Shown here piece by piece: positions 34,756-43,209 of a DNA stretch of 53,642 nucleotides. Position 1 is the first letter of the stretch. The number at the start of each line of letters is the position of its first letter. Made by a program: the position numbers and the translations under genes. The notes beneath the pieces are model-generated. The model made no database searches and was not told the origin of the DNA. It worked only from the letters and a program-made list of their open reading frames with translations. Where the stretch lies: the NCBI GenBank assembly GCA_025934735.1, contig JAICWP010000027.1, positions 1 to 53,642 on the forward strand, read 5' to 3'. Origin of the DNA: Terriglobales bacterium. GTDB taxonomy: Bacteria > Acidobacteriota > Terriglobia > Terriglobales > Acidobacteriaceae.

Positions 34756-36378
34756 TTAGTGGACAGGGTTGCGGCCGAAGTGGCCGTCCACCAGGCGCCA
34801 GATGCCCAGGGGATTGGAATCCTGCAATTCTGAGGGGAGCCCGAGCTGTGGGAAGTTCTGGAAGCAAACCGGGCGGGCAAAGCGCAGGATAGCCAGCGTG
34901 CCCACGGAGGTGGTGCGGCTGTCGGAGCTGGCGGGATAGGGGCCACCGTGGACCATGGCGTGGCAGACCTCAACTCCGGTGGGGAAACCGTTGAAGATGA
35001 GGCGACCGACCTTGGTCTCCAAAATTTCAACCAAGTCTCTGTAATCAGCCAAATCCTGATCGGTGCCATGGAGAGTGGCGGTGAGGTGGCCTTCGAGCCC
35101 GCGCGCCAAGTCCAGCAACTGCTCGCGGCTTGAGTACTTCACCAGCAGCGTAGAGGGGCCGAACAGCTCTTCGACCAGGCTGGGGTCGCGCAGAAAACTT
35201 TTCGCATCCGACTGGAACACAACAGCAGCCGTGCCACAGCCCCCGCTTGCGGCAGGCGGTCCTTCCGCCAGCTTCTGAGCCTCGCCGGCACGCGAGCGCG
35301 CAGCAACACCTTTGGTGTACGCGGATTGAATTCCGGGCGTAAGCATGGTGAAGGAAGCAGGGGCGGCGACCAATTCGCTCAGCTTGCGGGCAAACTTCTG
35401 CGCCAGATCATCGCCAGCCAGCAAAACCAATCCCGGCTTGGTGCAGAATTGGCCCGCGCCCAAAGTCATGGACGCATGCAGGCCGGAGGCAATCTGGTCT
35501 GGGCGTTCCCGCATGGCGCCCGGAAGAATGAATACGGGATTAACGCTGCCCATTTCCGCAAACACCGGGATAGGCTCGGCACGGGAAGCGGCCGCCTTGC
35601 GCAGGGCATCGCCGCCAGCGCGGGACCCAGTGAAGCCCACCGCCTTGATAGCGGGATGCTTTACGAGCTCCGTTCCAATTTGAAAACCGGCGTCGAAAAG
35701 CAGCGAAAACACGCCTTCGGGGAGCGAATGCTCACGCACAGCTTCGCGCACGGCGCGTGCGACCAGCTCGGAGGCGCCGGGATGGGCCGCGTGAGCCTTA
35801 ACGATGACGGGATTGCCAGCGGCGAAGGCGGAAGCGGTATCACCGCCCGCCACGGAAAAGGCGATGGGAAAGTTGCTGGCGGCAAAGACTGCGACCGGTC
35901 CCAGCGGGCGCAGCATGGAGCGAATGTCAGGACGAGGCAGGGGCTTGCGGTCGGGCTGAGCGGGATCAATGCGCGCCATGACCCAGGAGCCTTCTTCGAC
36001 CAAATCGGCGAAGAGACGGAGCTGGTTGCAAGTGCGTGCTGTCTCACCCTGCAAGCGACCGGCAGGCAAGGCAGTTTCCAGCATGGCGCGGGCCACCAGC
36101 GGTTCAGCAATCTGCTCGATGTAGCGGGCGATACTGCGCAGGAACGCCGACTTCTCCTTTCCCGGCAGCCGGCTGTATACGGAGAACGCATCTGCCGCCA
36201 GCCGGGCTGCCGAGTCCAGTTCTTCGAGCGTGGCCGAACGATAGGTGGGCGGAAGCTTGCTGCCATCCGCGGGATTGATGGCATGGAACGGCTCTCCGCG
36301 TCCCGAGGCCGAGCGCGAGCCGAGCAGCGATACGCCCTGCAGCTCGCTGCCGATCAGGGTGGCGGTTTTATCGGGCAT
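34756..36378 (-). CDS. 2-oxoglutarate-semialdehyde (2,5-dioxovalerate) dehydrogenase, NADP-type ALDH, 540 aa
   Basis: Aldehyde dehydrogenase of the KGSADH group that oxidises 2-oxoglutarate semialdehyde to 2-oxoglutarate, the last step of hydroxyproline, arabinose and glucarate breakdown. Conserved residues: Asn169 (AASNFPIAFSVAGGD), the FTGSRAGG cofactor loop (249-256), Glu275 in FAEMGSVNPVF and nucleophile Cys312 in GAGQFCTKPGLV. The FAEMGSVNP and TLGAGQFCTKPG forms are typical of KGSADH rather than generic ALDH. Cytosolic. The rest of a hydroxyproline pathway lies at 39310-42900 on the same strand, which supports this assignment. The intervening genes are unrelated. The frame ends immediately before a repeat-bearing gap. 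Confidence 0.9.
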   Translation of the reverse strand: MPDKTATLIGSELQGVSLLGSRSASGRGEPFHAINPADGSKLPPTYRSATLEELDSAARLAADAFSVYSRLPGKEKSAFLRSIARYIEQIAEPLVARAMLETALPAGRLQGETARTCNQLRLFADLVEEGSWVMARIDPAQPDRKPLPRPDIRSMLRPLGPVAVFAASNFPIAFSVAGGDTASAFAAGNPVIVKAHAAHPGASELVARAVREAVREHSLPEGVFSLLFDAGFQIGTELVKHPAIKAVGFTGSRAGGDALRKAAASRAEPIPVFAEMGSVNPVFILPGAMRERPDQIASGLHASMTLGAGQFCTKPGLVLLAGDDLAQKFARKLSELVAAPASFTMLTPGIQSAYTKGVAARSRAGEAQKLAEGPPAASGGCGTAAVVFQSDAKSFLRDPSLVEELFGPSTLLVKYSSREQLLDLARGLEGHLTATLHGTDQDLADYRDLVEILETKVGRLIFNGFPTGVEVCHAMVHGGPYPASSDSRTTSVGTLAILRFARPVCFQNFPQLGLPSELQDSNPLGIWRLVDGHFGRNPVH

Positions 36379-36579
36379 GGGTTACTTGCCCCACGGAAGT
36401 GCGGCCGTGGGCGGGCGCCTGGGACTCCTTATCCCCGTTGCCCAGCCCTCATTTTCCAGCGGCCCTCGTCAAGGCGTCAACTAGACGGCGTGGCTCCGGC
36501 CGCCCGCGCCCGCCAGGGAGTGGGAGCAAGTGAAAAGTGATAGGCGATTTTTCAATCGTCACGGTGAGCAGCAACAGGA

Positions 36580-36601
36580 AAGCCGCCCGGAGAGGCGGCT
36601 T
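36580..36601 (-). terminator. Intrinsic-terminator-like hairpin after the PEP-CTERM gene
   Basis: On the minus strand AAGCCGCC (36601-36594), loop TCTCCG, GGCGGCTT (36587-36580) form an 8-bp stem 19 bases past the stop of the PEP-CTERM gene. It ends in only three T residues, so termination strength is uncertain. Confidence 0.6.
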
Positions 36602-36619
36602 CCGAAAGAAGGTAAAGCG

Positions 36620-37315
36620 TTATACCGATAGTTTCCGCCGAATCGCGCCAGCTGCAGTTGCCGCTGCCATCCCGGCCCCGAGGAGCGACATTGTGCCGGG
36701 CTCGGGAACGGAAGTGCCGCCGCCACCACCGGTAGTTGCCGGAACTGTTAGGACATCAGAAAACATATAGATTGGTTCGGTGAGGCTTTCGCTTGCATCC
36801 CCGCAGCAGAGCCAGAAACCCGCACCTAATCCCGCCCGGCCGAAGGTGGCAGATCCGCTGCTGTTGCCCAAGGTTTCTTCTCCCGTGCCAGTGACGAATG
36901 TGCCTGTCCATACCGCAAAACTACCACCGCTGTCGGGGGCGCCAGAGCCCAAGCCGGACCAGATGTCATGGCTGGAGCTAAACAGCAGGGCGCCATCGGG
37001 ATCGTAGATTGGGATGATGGAGTTCGGCAACGCGGTATTTGCATTGAACGTCGGTGTACTGACGAGCGCGTGCCACGTTACGTTCGCTCCACTGTAAGAG
37101 GTCAGGTTCGCAGCTATTGCCGAGAACTCTGCAAAGGCGTCGTAATACGCAATGTCATCTGATGTCGCATTGGTAGTAAATCCGGTGAACGTGAGAAAAC
37201 GGAATTGATCTCCGGCACTCAGTCCGTTTGGCGTGATGAGATCTGCCTTGGCCACCGGAGCCGCGAGCAGGCAGGCGGCACAAAGGAACAGGCTAGCGAC
37301 AAACTTGTAGGTCAT
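36620..37315 (-). CDS. PEP-CTERM-sorted secreted protein, 231 aa
   Basis: The signal peptide (MTYKFVASLFLCAACLLAAP, VAKA) leads a Ser/Thr/Gly-rich beta domain without known catalytic motif (NGLSAGDQFRFLTFTGFTTN, DPDGALLFSSSHDIWSGLGS). A Gly-rich linker, the sorting signal VPEPGTMSLLGAGMAAATAA and a terminal basic patch IRRKLSV follow: the PEP-CTERM tripartite signal processed by exosortase. No exosortase gene is in the window. The start is ATG 37315 with GGGGGAA just upstream; the frame could extend 8 residues. Codon use and AT content differ from neighbouring housekeeping genes. Role probably extracellular matrix or surface; function unknown. Confidence 0.9.
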   Translation of the reverse strand: MTYKFVASLFLCAACLLAAPVAKADLITPNGLSAGDQFRFLTFTGFTTNATSDDIAYYDAFAEFSAIAANLTSYSGANVTWHALVSTPTFNANTALPNSIIPIYDPDGALLFSSSHDIWSGLGSGAPDSGGSFAVWTGTFVTGTGEETLGNSSGSATFGRAGLGAGFWLCCGDASESLTEPIYMFSDVLTVPATTGGGGGTSVPEPGTMSLLGAGMAAATAAGAIRRKLSV

Positions 37316-38095
37316 ATTCCCCCTTGTCTGTGGCGGCATTTAGGACGGCGATATGTCCCCCGCGGCAATTGGCCATCCAAACTCGGCGATCTTCCCGACG
37401 GCCGGGCTAAAAATTGTTTCTGCAATTTGTTCAATCGATTGCGCAGTCACATTGTTCACAGGGACACTCACGCACACTGTACTCGCAGTGTTGCCAGTGC
37501 AACTGCTTGCACTCAGGCTGCAAAGTATTTCTTCACTGGCGATAACGAATTCCGCACCAGTTTCGGGGCAGAGCGCTCTGGCATCCGGGGCGGCTGATTC
37601 ATACCTTTGGTTGTGAAAGGGTCTGAAACACTCCTTATTTAGTGCAATACGGCGCGGTCCAGTCGCCGTATGGGAAGTCCCTGTCTCCGTCGGAAACCTG
37701 GATGACGCCGTCCAGCGAAATATGTTCTATGATTTTGAGCTTGCGCATGCTGAATCTCCTTGTCAGCACTCCGTGTATGGTGTCGCCGTCAGCAGTTGTG
37801 CAATCACTCGCTCAGCAAACATCCCGCATCTGTAACACCCCAGAAATCTTTAGCCCCGAGGCGGCCCGCTCCAGCTCGTCTTTCGTCCTGCCATCAGCCA
37901 TGCTCATTGATTAGCACGGAATCATTCTCGTGAACAGGCGTTCTGAATCTTTACAAATCCGATTCCGCTTTGCCCAATGAAAAGTGAGATGCGATTTCAC
38001 GAAAATATCGAATTTCCATATTTGTTGCTCCATCGGAAAGTCACATTAAAAAGCCTTGCCCGATTCGATGGCGTAGTGCAGCCTATGTTGTGTCC
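37316..38095. other. Intergenic region, lower GC, with gene remnants
   Basis: 780 bases without an intact gene apart from the truncated RibD-like start at 37635-37748. Below it on the minus strand a frame open from about 37722 to TAA 37340-37342 has protein-like text (SIEQIAETIFSPAVGKIAEF) but no start codon. The region looks like an insertion or deletion scar. Confidence 0.5.
37635..37748 (-). pseudogene. 5' fragment of a RibD/dihydrofolate-reductase-like gene
   Basis: From ATG 37748 the minus strand reads MRKLKIIEHISLDGVIQVSD and then GDRDFPYGDWTAPYCTK before TAA. This is the standard N-terminus of dihydrofolate-reductase-family (RibD C-terminal-like) proteins of about 190-220 residues, cut after 37 residues. 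A perfect AAGGAG ribosome-binding site lies 8-13 bases upstream, so the front of the gene, including its translation start, is intact. The rest is missing. Confidence 0.75.
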
Positions 38096-39082
38096 ATGCC
38101 CGCATGTCTGAAAATCGTCGGAACAATTGTCCTACTAGCAGCGGCGTCGCGGGCACAATCGAACAGTGGCTGCTTACATCGCATGTTCCCAGTTACCGTT
38201 GTCGACAAACACGGAAACGCAGTATCGGATTTGCCAGTTTCCGCCTTCCGTGCTGAACTTCAGCACCGGCCTGTGAAGCTGCTCTCCGCGACGTTCCAGA
38301 CCCAACAGCCGCGGATTGTCGTTCTGCTCGACACCAGCAGGAGCATCAGTTCCACTCCAGATGAATGGGAGTTGGCTAAATTTCTAGTCGCTGACATCGT
38401 CAATTCCGGGGCACCAGAGTCGGACTTGGCATTTGCAACGTTCGCAACACACGTTACCGTTGAAGTTCCATTTGGTAAGGGCAGAGATGCTATCCGAGAG
38501 GTGCTTCTCGAAAGAGCACGGCCGCTGAGACCTGCTGCCGTGCTACAGAGCCACACGGCACTCTGCGACGCCATTTTGGAGGTTACCAAGTTATTCGGCA
38601 CACCTCGACTGGGCGATGCCATCTACGCCATCACGGATGGCATGGACAATGAGAGCAGGGGTGGCATCGGGCAAATGCAGCATGAATTAGAGCAGGAGGG
38701 TATTCGACTGTTTGGTTCCATACTTCATAGCGGCATGTTCAGGTTCCCAAATGGGAGAATGTTACCCCCCGACCTTCGCATCATACCTGACGGGCTCCGC
38801 ATCGTTGCACAGCATACCGGCGGCTACTCGCTCATTTTCGATGTGGCACGTTTCAACCACACTGTAGGTTCCACTCGGGCCATGGCTAGCGCCGCCCAGA
38901 CAATCTACCACCGATTGGCTCCGTTCTATGCGGTTGATGCGGAGCTACCGTCGGCACTCGACAAGCCTCGTGAGTGGAAACTGGAAGTGCTAAATTCCGG
39001 TAGCAAGACGGCCAAGAGCCTGTCTGTCCTATATCCCAGAACAGTAGGTCCTTGCGGGGGTATTCCGCGTAATCGCGATTAG
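38096..39082 (+). CDS. Secreted VWA-domain protein (acidobacterial VWFA-related), 328 aa
   Basis: A signal peptide (MPACLKIVGTIVLLAAASRA) precedes a short beta domain (TVVDKHGNAVSDLPVSAFRA). A von Willebrand factor A domain follows with the metal-binding MIDAS DxSxS at Asp79-Ser83 (VVLLDTSRSISS), Thr in QSHTALCDAI and Asp in YAITDGMDNES. The N-terminal VxxxxGxxVxxLxxxxF beta segment before the VWA is the hallmark of the acidobacterial VWFA-related group (TIGR03436 type). Likely periplasmic or extracellular. GTG 38090 is an alternative start two codons upstream. It stands alone, divergent from the deaminase operon, and is less GC-rich than its neighbours. Function unknown. Confidence 0.85.
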   Translation: MPACLKIVGTIVLLAAASRAQSNSGCLHRMFPVTVVDKHGNAVSDLPVSAFRAELQHRPVKLLSATFQTQQPRIVVLLDTSRSISSTPDEWELAKFLVADIVNSGAPESDLAFATFATHVTVEVPFGKGRDAIREVLLERARPLRPAAVLQSHTALCDAILEVTKLFGTPRLGDAIYAITDGMDNESRGGIGQMQHELEQEGIRLFGSILHSGMFRFPNGRMLPPDLRIIPDGLRIVAQHTGGYSLIFDVARFNHTVGSTRAMASAAQTIYHRLAPFYAVDAELPSALDKPREWKLEVLNSGSKTAKSLSVLYPRTVGPCGGIPRNRD

Positions 39083-39309
39083 ATGCCATAGTATGGCAAG
39101 CTCCCCGCCCGCAAATCCCTTACTGCGGTTGTCTATGACGAGTGTGAACAGGGCTTTATCACTCTTTACAGTTCCATCTGCCCTTCAGGTGGTGCGAGTT
39201 CTGTCAGGGTGGCATGGACTAGCCCAATGGCATGGATTTCCAGGCACCCTCGGGATCAGTAGTCCCGAGTGTTGTTGCTTCTGAGTACCAACCGCAAATG
39301 CGCGGGCAA

Positions 39310-40275
39310 TTAGGCTCTGGCTAGCCTGGTGGGAACTGATTGCGATTTACTCTCTTCAGGCCCAACTCTGGTAGAACTCTGACAAAACTTGGGACGGCTG
39401 GCGAGGGTGCGACGGATCAAAGTTAGAGCGCTCTCCAGCTCCTCGCCGGCAAGCTCCAGGCGCGGGGGACGCACACGGGCATTGCCCATGCCGGCTTCCT
39501 GCTGCACCAGCTTTATGAGCTGCACGAACTTGGGAACCGTATCCATGCGCAGCAGGGGCAAGAACCAGCGGTAGAGCTCGCGGGCTTTTTCGGCTTCGCC
39601 GCGCTGCGCCAGATCGAACAGGGCGACGGATTCGCGGGGCAGAGCGTTGGCCAAACCGGCGATCCAGCCCACTGCTCCCATGGCGACGCCTTCCACGACG
39701 GCGTCATCCACGCCCACCAGCACCGCCAGGCGATCGCCGAGCAGGGCGCGGATGGCGGTTACGCGGCGCACGTCGGTGCTCGACTCCTTCACCGCGGTCA
39801 AATTCGGGTGCTCGCGGGCCAACTCCTGAATCTGCTCCGGAACGAAATCGGCGCCATAAGCCACGGGATTGTTGTAGAGCATGCAGGAAAGGCTGGTGGT
39901 CTTGAAGATGGCGCTCACGTGGGCTTTGGTTTCGCGCCAGTCGCCCAGATACACATAAGGAGGAAGGACCATTAGTCCCTGGCAGCCGGCGTTGGCGAAG
40001 GCCCGGGCCAGATCCACGGCTTCTCGGGTGCTGAGGGAGGAAACGGCGGCGACCACGGGCACGCGGCTACCTACTGCTTTGACGCAGGTCTTCACGACCG
40101 CGACCTTTTCGTCGGGCGTGAGCGTTGCGCCCTCGCCCAAAGACCCGAGGGGCACAATTCCCGTGCAGCCGTTGTCCACCAGCCAGGCACAGTGGTCCGC
40201 GATGAAGGCGAGGTCTAGGCCAAGGTTGCGGTCAAAGCAAGAGGTGATTGCGGGCATGACGCCCTTCCATTGCAT
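39310..40275 (-). CDS. DapA-family lyase, probable pyrroline-4-hydroxy-2-carboxylate deaminase, 321 aa
   Basis: Class I aldolase barrel of the dihydrodipicolinate synthase family. Schiff-base Lys163 lies in LTAVKESSTD, Tyr134 in CMLYNNPVAYG, and the GSLGEGATLT loop (44-53) replaces the GTTGE motif of true DapA. In hydroxyproline degradation this family deaminates 1-pyrroline-4-hydroxy-2-carboxylate to 2-oxoglutarate semialdehyde. The assignment rests on context: three oxidase subunits directly upstream in the same operon (10-bp gap) and a 2-oxoglutarate-semialdehyde dehydrogenase 3 kb away. The C-terminal 25 residues (RRTLASRPKFCQSSTRVGPE and on) look like a non-conserved extension. Other DapA-family activities cannot be excluded from sequence. 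Confidence 0.87.
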   Translation of the reverse strand: MQWKGVMPAITSCFDRNLGLDLAFIADHCAWLVDNGCTGIVPLGSLGEGATLTPDEKVAVVKTCVKAVGSRVPVVAAVSSLSTREAVDLARAFANAGCQGLMVLPPYVYLGDWRETKAHVSAIFKTTSLSCMLYNNPVAYGADFVPEQIQELAREHPNLTAVKESSTDVRRVTAIRALLGDRLAVLVGVDDAVVEGVAMGAVGWIAGLANALPRESVALFDLAQRGEAEKARELYRWFLPLLRMDTVPKFVQLIKLVQQEAGMGNARVRPPRLELAGEELESALTLIRRTLASRPKFCQSSTRVGPEESKSQSVPTRLARA

Positions 40276-40285
40276 GCTCAGCTCC

Positions 40286-41563
40286 TCAACTCAGGGTTGG
40301 TGGTGCGCCGGTAACGGTGGTGGTCAGGCTCTCCACGCGAACCGGAAAAACCGGCGGGCGCACTGATTCCACGTTCCAGCCTAACAAAAATTCTACGGCG
40401 GGAGCGCAAACCCTGCCCTGGCAGGGCCCCATGCCGCAGCGGGTGAGCAGCTTGGCGGCGCGCCAGGAGGAGTGCTCGCGCAAGCGCCCGAGGGGGACAT
40501 CTTCGCAACGGCAAACCAGCGTGTCCGCTTGCGGCAAGCTCCTCAATTGGGGACGAAGAGCGAAGGCGCGGTCCATGCCGGCGGCAAAACGGCGCAAGCC
40601 TTTTCGTTTGGCGAACAGGCCACGAGCTGCATCCGGCGCTCCGGCAGCAGCGTGCCCGGCAATCTGGCCTTCGACAAGAGATAATTCCAACCCGCCAATG
40701 CCGGTGGGCTCGCCCGCGCAGTGAACATCAGGCACCGTGGTCTGCTGCAAGTCATCTACCCGAACTCTTCCCTGCTCCACGCCGCAGCCCAGCAACGCGG
40801 CGAGCTCGGTATTGGGTACCAGGTGGAAGCCGCAGGCAAGGTAGTCGCAATCCACGCTCCAGGTTTTTGCGCCGCGGCGCAGCATTACGCTCTCCAACTT
40901 CTCTTTTCCCTGAGCTGCCGCCGGCCAGCAACTGGTGAGGTAAGGAACGCCCGCCAACTCACGCCGCAGAGCCAGGGCATCTTGCAACTTCGAAGAATGA
41001 CAGACGAGCCGCACACTAAAGACGATCAGGTGGCGCCGGGAGGCTTGCTCGGCAATCAGGCAAATCTCGGCACCAGACTGTCTGAGATGGGCGGCTGCCG
41101 CGAGTAAAAGCGGGCCGGTGCCGGCCACCACGATCTTCTTGCCGCGCATAGTCAGTCCCGAACGGGCGAGCGCCTGCAGTCCGCCCGCGCCCATCACATT
41201 GGGGAGAGTCCAGCCGGGAAATGGGAGAAAGCGCTCACGGGCGCCGGTGGCGAGGATGAGCTTGCGAAAGGCGAGTTCGCAGACTCCGTCCTCCGACTCC
41301 GCAACCAGGATATGCGGGCCCGCCTGAGCGAAGGCTCGCGTGCCGGCAATGATCTGCACGGGCAGCCGGGCGAGACGCTGGTACCAAATGGCGGACTGAG
41401 AAGTGCTGGGGGCCGGTTCATCGCGCCAGATCTGGCCGCCGAGGGCGGGGTTGTCGTCCACAATGGCAACGCGCGGTGTCGCTTCGGCGGCGCAACAGGC
41501 CGCTGCTATGCCGGCGGGGCCTCCGCCCACCACCAGCACGTCGAATTCGCTTCGCTCAGACAC
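40286..41563 (-). CDS. FAD/NAD(P)-binding oxidase subunit with BFD-type [2Fe-2S] C-terminus (hydroxyproline/opine oxidase A-like), 425 aa
   Basis: N-terminal dinucleotide fold (FDVLVVGGGPAGIAAACCAA; DDNPALGGQIWR), second nucleotide-binding motif GKKIVVAGTGPLLLAAAAHL, and a C-terminal BFD-like iron-sulfur domain with Cys in TLVCRCEDV and CGMGPCQGRVC. This is the HcnA/OoxA/LhpF-type large subunit of three-part D-hydroxyproline, opine or glycine dehydrogenases. The start is taken as GTG 41563 (VSERSEFDVLVVGG), overlapping the [2Fe-2S] gene by 8 bp. An ATG at 41626 would add 21 residues of Ala/Cys/Ser composition unlike the family and lying inside the upstream gene. Works with the next two entries as one enzyme complex. 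Confidence 0.9.
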   Translation of the reverse strand: MSERSEFDVLVVGGGPAGIAAACCAAEATPRVAIVDDNPALGGQIWRDEPAPSTSQSAIWYQRLARLPVQIIAGTRAFAQAGPHILVAESEDGVCELAFRKLILATGARERFLPFPGWTLPNVMGAGGLQALARSGLTMRGKKIVVAGTGPLLLAAAAHLRQSGAEICLIAEQASRRHLIVFSVRLVCHSSKLQDALALRRELAGVPYLTSCWPAAAQGKEKLESVMLRRGAKTWSVDCDYLACGFHLVPNTELAALLGCGVEQGRVRVDDLQQTTVPDVHCAGEPTGIGGLELSLVEGQIAGHAAAGAPDAARGLFAKRKGLRRFAAGMDRAFALRPQLRSLPQADTLVCRCEDVPLGRLREHSSWRAAKLLTRCGMGPCQGRVCAPAVEFLLGWNVESVRPPVFPVRVESLTTTVTGAPPTLS

Positions 41564-41804
41564 CGATGGTGACCTCCATGCCTTCACGGCAGAGCAACTG
41601 GCAGCTGCGCACGTGCTGGCGGCCATCTATCGCGACGCGACATTCAAAACAGATTCCCATGCCGCAGAGAGGGCCGCGCAGCTCGCCGGACACGGAGCGC
41701 CGCAAATTGGAGCTGCCTGCCAACAAGACAGCCGCGGCGACGGTCGAGCCGCGGGGAACGCGAACCACAACGCCGTTGATGGTCATCTGCACGAGATCAG
41801 GCAT
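41556..41804 (-). CDS. [2Fe-2S] ferredoxin-like small subunit, 82 aa
   Basis: Plant-type ferredoxin fold domain: TINGVVVRVPRGSTVAAAVL followed by the cluster ligands in GPLCGMGICFECRV and RSCQLLCREG (C-x4-C-x2-C ... C). It is the short (2Fe-2S)-binding subunit (HcnB-like) found between the two flavoprotein subunits of D-hydroxyproline dehydrogenase-type complexes. It overlaps both neighbours by 8 bp, indicating translational coupling and fixed stoichiometry. The start MPDLVQMTING is consistent with the family. Confidence 0.92.
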   Translation of the reverse strand: MPDLVQMTINGVVVRVPRGSTVAAAVLLAGSSNLRRSVSGELRGPLCGMGICFECRVAIDGRQHVRSCQLLCREGMEVTIGV

Positions 41805-42900
41805 GGGCAGTTTCCATGACCCGGCCGGGAAGATAGGGCTCGAGCGGAATGGCGGGAGCGCGGTTCAACAGCTGATCGAGCAGAAGGCGGGCAGTTCCCA
41901 GTGAAGTTGTGATGCCCAAACCCTCGTGGCCGGTGGCGAGATACAGATGCTCGTGGCCGGGACACTTGCCGATAACGGGCAGCTTGTCAGGAGTGGCGGC
42001 GCGAAAGCCTGTCCAGCAGCGGATGGCCGACATGCGCGACAACTCGGGCAGGTATTGGCAGGCGCGGGCCAGCATGCCGGCGATGATGTGATTGTCCACC
42101 GACGTTTCTTCGACGCCAAACTGCCGCGAGGAACCGATGAGCAGCTGGCCGGTAATGCGGGGTTGCACGTTGAACGCGAAGGACTCGGCGGTGAGTGTGT
42201 GAGCGCTCTTCAGGTAGCCGAGCTCCACCAGTTGGTGGCGGACGAAGCCGGGATACCGGTCGGTGATGACCAGGTGGCCCTTGCGCGGACGCATCTCCAG
42301 CCCGGGAGTAAGTTCCTTCGCCCAAGTGCCGGCAGCGTTGACGACCGTGCCGGCCTGGAGCACGCTGCCATCTTGCAAAACCACGCCATCTTCGCGGATG
42401 CCCTTCACTGTGCCCATGTGCAGGTCGCAATTTCGAGCCTGCGCTTGCCGCAAGAGAAATCGGGCGGCACAGGGAGCGTAGATGACCAGGTCTTCAGGGA
42501 CGAGCAGGGCTCCGACCAAGCCGGGACGCAAGTGGGGCTCGGCTTCGTATAAGGCGCGCGGGTCGAGGATTTCGGTGGGCACGCGGCGGGCGCCGTAGAA
42601 GTCGTGCTTGCGGCGGACTTCCTGCATTTCCTGCTCATCGGCAGCGACCCAGATGGTGCCGCAGGCCATGTATTCGACATCAGCCGGCAGCTCAGAGGCC
42701 AGCTCGCGCCAGAGTTGCTGGGAGTAGCGGGTGAGGGCGAACTGAGGTTCGGAGTCGTCCATGACCACGATGTGGCCCATGCCGGCGGCGGTGGCGCCTC
42801 CGCCTACGAAATCAGCCTCCACCACAGCGACGCGCAGTCCGGCAAGGGCGCATTCACGGGCGCAGGCGGCGCCGATGATGCCGGCGCCGATGATGACCAT
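41797..42900 (-). CDS. FAD-dependent amine oxidase subunit, probable cis-4-hydroxy-D-proline dehydrogenase, 367+ aa
   Basis: DAO-fold flavoprotein: GxGxxG near the N-terminus (MVIIGAGIIGAACARECALA), acidic residue VVEADFVGGGATAAGMGHIV, substrate-side region EPHLRPGLVGALLVPEDLVI and the C-terminal FAD motif (LYLATGHEGLGITTSLGTAR). The closest family logic is HcnC/LhpB-type dehydrogenases that oxidise D-hydroxyproline to the pyrroline carboxylate, first gene of a four-gene overlapping operon with the two subunits and the deaminase. ATG 42900 begins unusually close to the FAD strand. The AGGAG ribosome-binding site lies 26-30 bases upstream and is correctly spaced for an ACG codon at 42915, giving M-PTYD-MVIIGAG, which fits typical N-termini. 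The true start is therefore uncertain. Confidence 0.88.
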   Translation of the reverse strand: MVIIGAGIIGAACARECALAGLRVAVVEADFVGGGATAAGMGHIVVMDDSEPQFALTRYSQQLWRELASELPADVEYMACGTIWVAADEQEMQEVRRKHDFYGARRVPTEILDPRALYEAEPHLRPGLVGALLVPEDLVIYAPCAARFLLRQAQARNCDLHMGTVKGIREDGVVLQDGSVLQAGTVVNAAGTWAKELTPGLEMRPRKGHLVITDRYPGFVRHQLVELGYLKSAHTLTAESFAFNVQPRITGQLLIGSSRQFGVEETSVDNHIIAGMLARACQYLPELSRMSAIRCWTGFRAATPDKLPVIGKCPGHEHLYLATGHEGLGITTSLGTARLLLDQLLNRAPAIPLEPYLPGRVMETAHA

Positions 42901-43209
42901 GTCGTAGGTGGGCGTGTGAAAACTCCTGTGTCGCCCCGCTGGGGCTACCCTGGGCTCACGCCCGGGGCTATATTCTTGTGCCGCTCCGCGGCTCCTAACT
43001 CAGGGGCTGAAGCCCCCAATTCTTAGCAGTCCCAAACGGCACGGCTGAAGCCGTGCCCTTTCAAAACAAACCATGCCCTTTAAAACAGGCTGGAGACATA
43101 AGCTTGGCCGCGCCCTTTCAGAACATTCCGACGCCGCGAACGGCACGCCTGGAATCGTGTTCGGTATGGCTGAAGGCTCAGCAGGACCAACAAATCTGTC
43201 TCACGCCGC
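42901..43209. repeat. Intergenic tract of decayed CGGCTGAAGCCG repeats
   Basis: Contains CACGCCCGGGGCTA, CAGGGGCTGAAGCCCCC (about 43001-43017), GCACGGCTGAAGCCGTGCCC (43040-43059) and two weaker copies of TGCCCTTTNAAAAC downstream. These are host REP-like palindromes in progressive decay, between the oxidase operon and the large repeat protein. No gene seen. Confidence 0.65.

Noticed and set aside
35326-36540. Plus-strand frame of 404 codons opposite the aldehyde dehydrogenase
   Set aside because: Antisense shadow of a gene with intact catalytic Cys and Glu.
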